DNA from: Heterocephalus glaber
Lineage: Eukaryota > Chordata > Mammalia > Rodentia > Bathyergidae
Assembly (NCBI RefSeq): GCF_000247695.1
Contig: NW_004624779.1
Location: 804,386 to 868,385, forward strand
Direction: 5' to 3'
DNA: 64,000 nt
The position numbers were made by a program, and so were the translations under genes. The notes under the pieces were generated by a model that did not search any database, was not told where the DNA came from, and saw nothing but the letters and a program-made list of their open reading frames with translations. Positions 58,891-64,000 of the stretch are shown piece after piece. Position 1 is the stretch's first letter. Every line of letters starts with the position of its first letter.

Positions 58891-59434
58891 TGTTATGGTT
58901 TGTATCTCATGTCCCCCTAAAGCCTCACACACACTTAGGTGGAGTTTGTGGATCATGGGTGTGTGATGCTGGACTTAGGGCAGTGGTGGTGAACTTATGA
59001 ACCAATGGCATGCATGTCACAGCAGGCTGTTCGCATCATTGAAGGCTCTAAAAGGTTTGCCATCACTGATGTAGGTTGTGATGGTAGGGTATGTGGTACT
59101 AAATTAGTCTACTTATTGGAATTACCAAGTTTTGAATATGGAGGAATGGATTTACTGAGGATAGAAGCCCCACCCTGAGTGTGGGTGGCACCACCATAAA
59201 GGCTTGTAGCCTGGATGGGATAAAAAGGAAAGGCAGGCTCATTTGTGCTGCACATTGTCTTCTGCCTGCCATGCCATAAACTGTTTCTCCTCTGCAATGC
59301 CCCTCCCCCACACCACCCTTCCTTGGAGCCAGGTGACTATGGACTGAAACCTCTACAAACCGTGAGCTAAAATAAACCTTTCTTCCTCTAACTTTGAGTG
59401 TTGGGTATTTTGTCTTAGCAACAAGAAAAGTAAG
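58891..59434 (+). mobile_element. Solo MaLR-type LTR with nested element
   Basis: Starts TGTTATGGTTTGTATCTCAT, includes TTTGTGGATCATGGGTGTG and, after a nested 88-bp insert, GAGGAATGGATTTACTGAGG, GCCTGCCATGCC, CTAAAATAAACCTTTC and the ending GGTATTTTGTCTTAGCAACA. This is the standard MaLR LTR. The minus frames 59099-59311 and 59109-59297 lie within it and are not genes. Confidence 0.8.
58981..59068. mobile_element. hAT-like MITE, 88 bp, nested in MaLR LTR
   Basis: The left end CAGTGGTGGTGAACTT and the complement of the right end, CAGTGATGGCAAACCT, match at 12 of 16 positions, and every difference is a transition; one pair is explained by CpG decay of a shared GGCGAAC. Flanking octamers ACTTAGGG and ATGTAGGT share 5 of 8 bases, consistent with an 8-bp hAT duplication that has decayed. 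No coding capacity. Confidence 0.55.
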
Positions 59435-61643
59435 ATTTCCATCATTAAATAAAAAGTAAAAAATGAGAGGGTTCTCTCAACAAGAGAAAAAGCAAACAAC
59501 ATGGAAGAACATCCAAAATCTACCTTAGAATTGATGTCTCATCAGAAACCTTAAAGGCCAGTACTTTAATGATGAGATTTTCATGGTAATAAAGGAAAGA
59601 AATGCCAACGGAGAATACTGTACCTAGCAAACTTATCCCTTAGATATGAAGGAGAAATAAAGACATTCCCACACAAACAAAAGGTGAATTTATCATCAGT
59701 ACTGTCCTTCAAAACACACTAAATGGAATTCTGAAAAGTGAAAGGCATGCTAATGAGTTAGAGAAAATATCAGATGATACAAAATTCCCTTCAATGATTA
59801 ACCATAGAAATTCTCTAATATTGCAAATGTTTTAATATTGCAATATTGTATGTAAACTGTTCAACTCTTTAATCAGAAGCATAAAACAATTAAAATAACA
59901 AATGCATTAATATGCTAAAAGATATATGGTATATAAAGATGTAAAATGAGACATCAAAAATTTAAATGTGAAAGGAATGGAGTGTGAGTGTATAGTTTAT
60001 TATTCATATTTTTCTTCAATTTTGCTTGTCCTTTTCCTATGTAGTATTTATGATCAATGTTAAGTTGCTCTAATTTAAAATTAGTTTTCAAATCAAAAGA
60101 TCTTTTCTGTAAGCCTTGTGGTAATCACAAAGCTAATAATAATAATAGTAGACTCAATAGTAGACACAGCAAAAAAAAATTGACAAGGAATCCAAAAATA
60201 CTGTTAGAGAAAAATCGCTTAACCACAAAAGAAAACTGCAAGAGAAGAGAAAAAATGAACTACAATGAAGCTAGAAAATAAGTAACAAAATAGCAGCAGT
60301 AAGAATTCTTTTAATAAACTTACATGCACATGTGTAATGTGTTAAATTATGCAATTAAAAAAATAGAGTAACTGAATGACTTTTTATTTGAAGGGATCCA
60401 ACTCTATGTTACTTACCAGAAATTAAGCCACCTCTAAGAGTTCACATAAACTGAAAGTGAAGGGATGGATTAAAATATTGCATGCAATCTTGAGTAAAAA
60501 ATCATATAAAGGTGGAGTAGCCAAAATTATATCAGATAAAATAAATTATAAAATAAAAGCAGTAAAAAGAAACTAGAAAAGTCATTGTATAATGACCAAA
60601 GAGTCAGTTCATGAAGAAGAAACAGTTGTGGTAAATATTATTCATCTAATATTAGAACAACTATTATCACACATAAAAGGAGAGATGAACTCCAACATAG
60701 TAATTGAAGAGGACTTCAGCACCCTAGTTTCAGCAATGGATAGATCATCAAGAACCCCCCAATCAATAAAATAATTACAGAGTTAAACTTCACCCTCCAC
60801 AACATGGATCTGACACCTACATACTATTCCTTCCAAAACCTGAAGAATATATAATATTCAACAACACATGTTGAATGTTCTTCTGAACATTCTCAAGAAC
60901 AGATCATATGATAGGCCAAATTTTTTTTAATTTTTTAATTGAAATCATATTGTCTTTTCTAAACTCAATGCAATAAAACTAGAAATAAAAAAACAAGAAA
61001 TCTTATAAATTCACAGAAACTAAACAACTTAATCCTCAACAACCATGGATTAAGAAAGAAATTAAGAAGAAAATATCAACATATCTTGAAACAAATTAAA
61101 ATGGAGACAAAAACTATGGAATACAGCAAAGCAATACTTGCTAAAAACGTGGTTCACAGCAATTAATGCTGTATCAGAAAACCAGAGACTGTAAATGAGC
61201 AACTTTAATGAACAAGGAAAATAATAACAAACCAAACCTAAAATTAATAGAATGAGAAAAATGTTAAAAAATCAGAGCAGAAATAAGTGAAATAGCAGTG
61301 GAAAAATCAGAACAAAAAATCAATGAAATAAAGAACTGGTTACTCAAAAAATGTGTAAATTCTTAGCTAGACTAAGAAAAAAGACAGAATACTCAAAAAA
61401 AATCAGAGGTCAGAAAAAAAGATATTACACTGATAACTAAGAAATGCAAAGGATTATTAAAGATTATTATGAGTAACTCTATACTCCAAAAATTTGACAA
61501 CCGGGAAGAAGTGGATAAATTTCTGGACTACGACCTAATCAAGACTGAATCATTAAAAATAGAAAACCTAAATTGATTAATAACAAATAATGAGATTGAA
61601 TTAGAAACATAAAGTACCCCAGCAATGAAAAACACAAGACCAG

Positions 61644-61730
61644 GGCTGGGGATTTAGCTCAGCGGTTTCGCTGCCTGCTGCGCAAGTGCAAGGACCCAAG
61701 TTCGATCCCCGGTACTAAAAGAAAAAAAAA
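61644..61730 (+). repeat. ID SINE, plus orientation, young
   Basis: GGCTGGGGATTTAGCTCAGC, GGTTTCGCTGCCTGCTGCGC and AAGTTCGATCCCCGGTAC with an A-rich tail. Flanked by a perfect 17-base direct repeat GAAAAACACAAGACCAG (61627-61643 and 61731-61747), the longest in the window. It retains CpGs in the body, which argues for recent insertion. Confidence 0.96.
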
Positions 61731-63748
61731 GAAAAACACAAGACCAGACAGATTCATTGCTGAATTCTTTCAAATATCTAAAGAAAAACTAATATCAATT
61801 TTTCTTAATTATTGCAAATAATTAAAGAGGAAGGAAATCTACAAAACACACTCTTGAAAACCAACATCACTCTGATACCAGAAACAGATAAAAACACAAG
61901 AGAAAAAAACCCTGCAAAAGTCTGCAACAAAATGTCAGCAGACCAAATTGAACAATACATCAAAGAGGTTATTCGTCATTTTCAACTGCAATTCGTCACA
62001 GTGGATAGTTCAACATATGCAAATCAATAAGCAAGATACACTATATCAGCAGAATGAAGGACAAAAGCCATATGGTACTCTGAACAGATTCAAAAAAATC
62101 ATTGATAAAGTTCAGTATCCCTTCATGATAAAAAAATAAAACCAAACCTCAGAACAAATAAGGAATAACTCACTGCAGGAAGTGACACATATAACAAGCC
62201 AACAGCTTGTTCCAAATGTTCCAAATGTTGAAAGGTCAAGGCTTTCTCTCTGAAATCTGGAATAAGAATAACCCTTCATGGCTTTTACTCAACCTTTTAA
62301 CAGAAGTCCTATCCAGAGAAATAAGGGAAGAAATAAAAACAGAGAACACAAATCGTGAAGAAAGATGTCAAAGTGTCACTGTTTGTACATGATTTGGTCT
62401 TGTGCATAGGAAAGACCAATAACTCCACCAAAAACTACACGTTAGAGCTAAGAAATAAATATATGTAAATTGCAGGATACAAAATTAACACACGAAAAGC
62501 AGTAACATTTATATACATCAATAGTGAATGACCTGAAAGATAAACTATGGAAAAAAATTTATTTCTAGTAGCTACAAAATACAAAAAATAATATCTAGGA
62601 ATAAATCTAACCAAAGAGGTACAAGATCTGTACAACGAAAACTATACAATATTGCTGGAATAAATTGAACAGGATACATATAAATAGTGTTTATGGATTG
62701 GAAGAATCAATATTGTTAGAATGCCCAATTCACCCATAACAATTTATGGCAATTAATAGCCTAATAATGGCATTAAAAACACATAGACCAAAGGAACAAA
62801 GCCCAGAAGATAAGTCGCACAACTATAGTCAATTGATCTGCAACACAGGTGCTAAGAACATAGATTAGAAAAAAGTCTTTTCAATAAAGTCTGCCAGAGA
62901 AATTGGATATCCACATGCAGAATAATTATACTGGACTCCTATCTCTCACCAGTTAAAAGGCCAACTCAAATGAGGTTAAAATCTTAAAAGCAAGACATGA
63001 AACTAAGAATTTACTAGAAGAAAACACAGGAAATTCTTCAGAACTGATTTTTGGATAAGATACAAAAGCACAGGAAAAAAAGTAAAAATAGACAAGCTGG
63101 ATTGCATCAAACTAAAAATCTGCACAACAGAGGAAAGCATCAACATAATGAAAAGACAACCTACAGAATGGAAAAAATATTTGCAAACTATGTACTTAAA
63201 AAGTGATTAACATCCAGCATATAAAAAAGCATATAGTTTTCAAAAATCTGATTTACAAATACTCAGTAGGCCCAGGCAGACATTTCTCAAAAGAAAAACA
63301 TACACAAATTACCAACAGATATATAAAAATACTCAACATCACTAATCATCAGGGAAATGCAAATCAAAATCATAATGAGACAATTCACCCCCGTCAGAAT
63401 AGCTGTCATCAAAAAGACATTTTACCAAGTACTAGTCAAGACATGGACAAAAAGGAAGTACTGGTTAGGATAGGCATACATTTGGTGTAAATGTAAATGA
63501 GTACAGTCATCAGAGAAAAGAGTATGGAGTATCAGGAAATTACTGGATGAGCCAACAATTTCACTAATAGGCCTATATCCAAAGGAAGTGAAGTCAGTTA
63601 ATCAAAGAGACATCTGTACTCCCATGTTTATTGGCAACACTATTAACAATAGTCATGATAGAAAGTCAATCTAATTGTCCATCAAATGATTAATAGATAA
63701 AGAAAATCTGGCAATATACACAATGGAAAACTATTCAGCCATAAAAAA

Positions 63749-64000
63749 TGAATTCCTGGAGGTCCCTGGAGCAGCTTGGAGCCCCGCCTTCATCCTGTGC
63801 TCCACTTAGCGTCACAGGCGCCTGCAAGGCCCAATTCCATCCCCCCATCCCCAGCCCGGCTCTTCTGCTACCTGGTCCCTCACTACAGAGGCACAGGGGA
63901 TTATATTTCACATAGTTAAGTGTGATCAATTAATAACTACCACAAATTGTTGTTTTCTAAGCTGCGCTTGATACTATGGTATTGCTGATTGTAACATTTG
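63749..64000 (+). mobile_element. L1 5'UTR, running off the window end
   Basis: Shares with the full-length L1 5'UTR the phrases TACCTGG(T/C)TCC, ACTACAGAGGCACAGGGG, and further on AATAACTA(C/G)CACAAATTGT and GATTGTA. It is GC-rich at first (63765-63900). The two shared parts are separated by about 0.9 kb in the 3326 copy but lie directly together here. It begins inside the old L1 ORF2 end, so it probably inserted there. The minus frame 63735-63929 reads through it and is not a gene. Confidence 0.8.

Larger units (their letters stand above)
55600..63748 (+). mobile_element. Old L1 in roughly full order, multiply interrupted
   Basis: Begins with ancient L1 5'UTR-like text (AATATGGTGGCTGAGTAAGA, AATCCAATTTGAACAGATAT). 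ORF1-like sequence lies at 58230-58710 (GGCATCAGTAGCAGAATAGA) and 59460-59760 (CCTTAAAGGCCAGTACTTTA). The ORF2 endonuclease part starts near 60420, reverse transcriptase follows to 62.2 kb, and the C-terminal end reaches 63748 (CTATTCAGCCATAAAAAATG). Younger insertions: ID (56318), an LTR (56408-57293), B4-like SINE (58716), MaLR LTR (58891) and ID (61644). All frames are destroyed. Frames such as 60592-60774, 61812-62030 and 63203-63490 are its debris. Confidence 0.75.

Noticed and set aside
15149..61730. tRNA genes at the ID elements
   Set aside because: tRNA-like A and B boxes are present but lie in SINE bodies with A-tails and target duplications; they do not fold as intact tRNAs.
1..64000. 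CRISPR arrays, operons, prophage or bacterial systems
   Set aside because: No array of regular spacers and no prokaryotic gene organisation; all context is mammalian.

Overview
The window is non-coding mammalian DNA, most likely from a rodent. It is AT-rich and has no CpG island. I recognise no host protein-coding gene and no functional RNA gene on either strand. Most of what can be identified is transposon-derived. The lineage call rests on many short tRNA-Ala-derived SINEs of the ID type (A box TAGCTCAGTGG, B box GTTCGATCC, 3' A-tail), a B1 (7SL-derived) SINE and a B4-like ID+B1 composite, with no B2 element seen. That points to a rodent outside the mouse/rat group. The distinctive ID subfamily and the L1 family could fit a castorimorph or related lineage, but this is a guess.

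Layout. 1-3325: mostly unrecognised sequence with one ID SINE, an LTR-like remnant with a TATA box, and the 3' end of an old antisense L1. 3326-9873: a nearly full-length sense L1 of about 6.5 kb with 5'UTR (carrying a nested ID SINE), broken ORF1, broken ORF2, a purine-rich 3'UTR and an 11-bp target-site duplication. 9874-22.6 kb: MaLR-type LTRs, a B1, a small terminal-inverted-repeat element, long antisense remains of old L1, a 28-bp fragment of U6 snRNA flanked by direct repeats, and a Tigger fragment. 22.6-39.6 kb: the least repetitive part, with microsatellites, ID SINEs, a probable minus-strand LTR near 30.6 kb and a 16-bp perfect hairpin at 28.34 kb. 39.6-48.2 kb: old antisense L1, ID SINEs, two young 5'-truncated minus-strand L1 3' ends, and a third L1 with a 5' inversion that contains a 120-base assembly gap. 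48.2-55.6 kb: a 361-bp Tigger-like MITE, a MaLR LTR, L2/MIR relics and a GATA microsatellite. 55.6-63.75 kb: an old sense L1 in roughly full order (5'UTR, ORF1, ORF2), interrupted by an LTR, two ID SINEs, a B4-like SINE and a MaLR LTR that itself holds a possible hAT MITE. 63.75-64 kb: the 5'UTR of another L1, running off the end.

No genes act together here in a pathway. The relationships are between parasites: the L1 machinery explains the ID, B1 and U6-fragment insertions (target-site duplications, A-tails, twin-priming inversion), and the nesting order gives a relative chronology. I found no previously undescribed system. The observations most worth checking are the hAT-like MITE, the tailless U6 fragment, the twin-primed L1, the small hairpin and the unassigned non-repetitive blocks.
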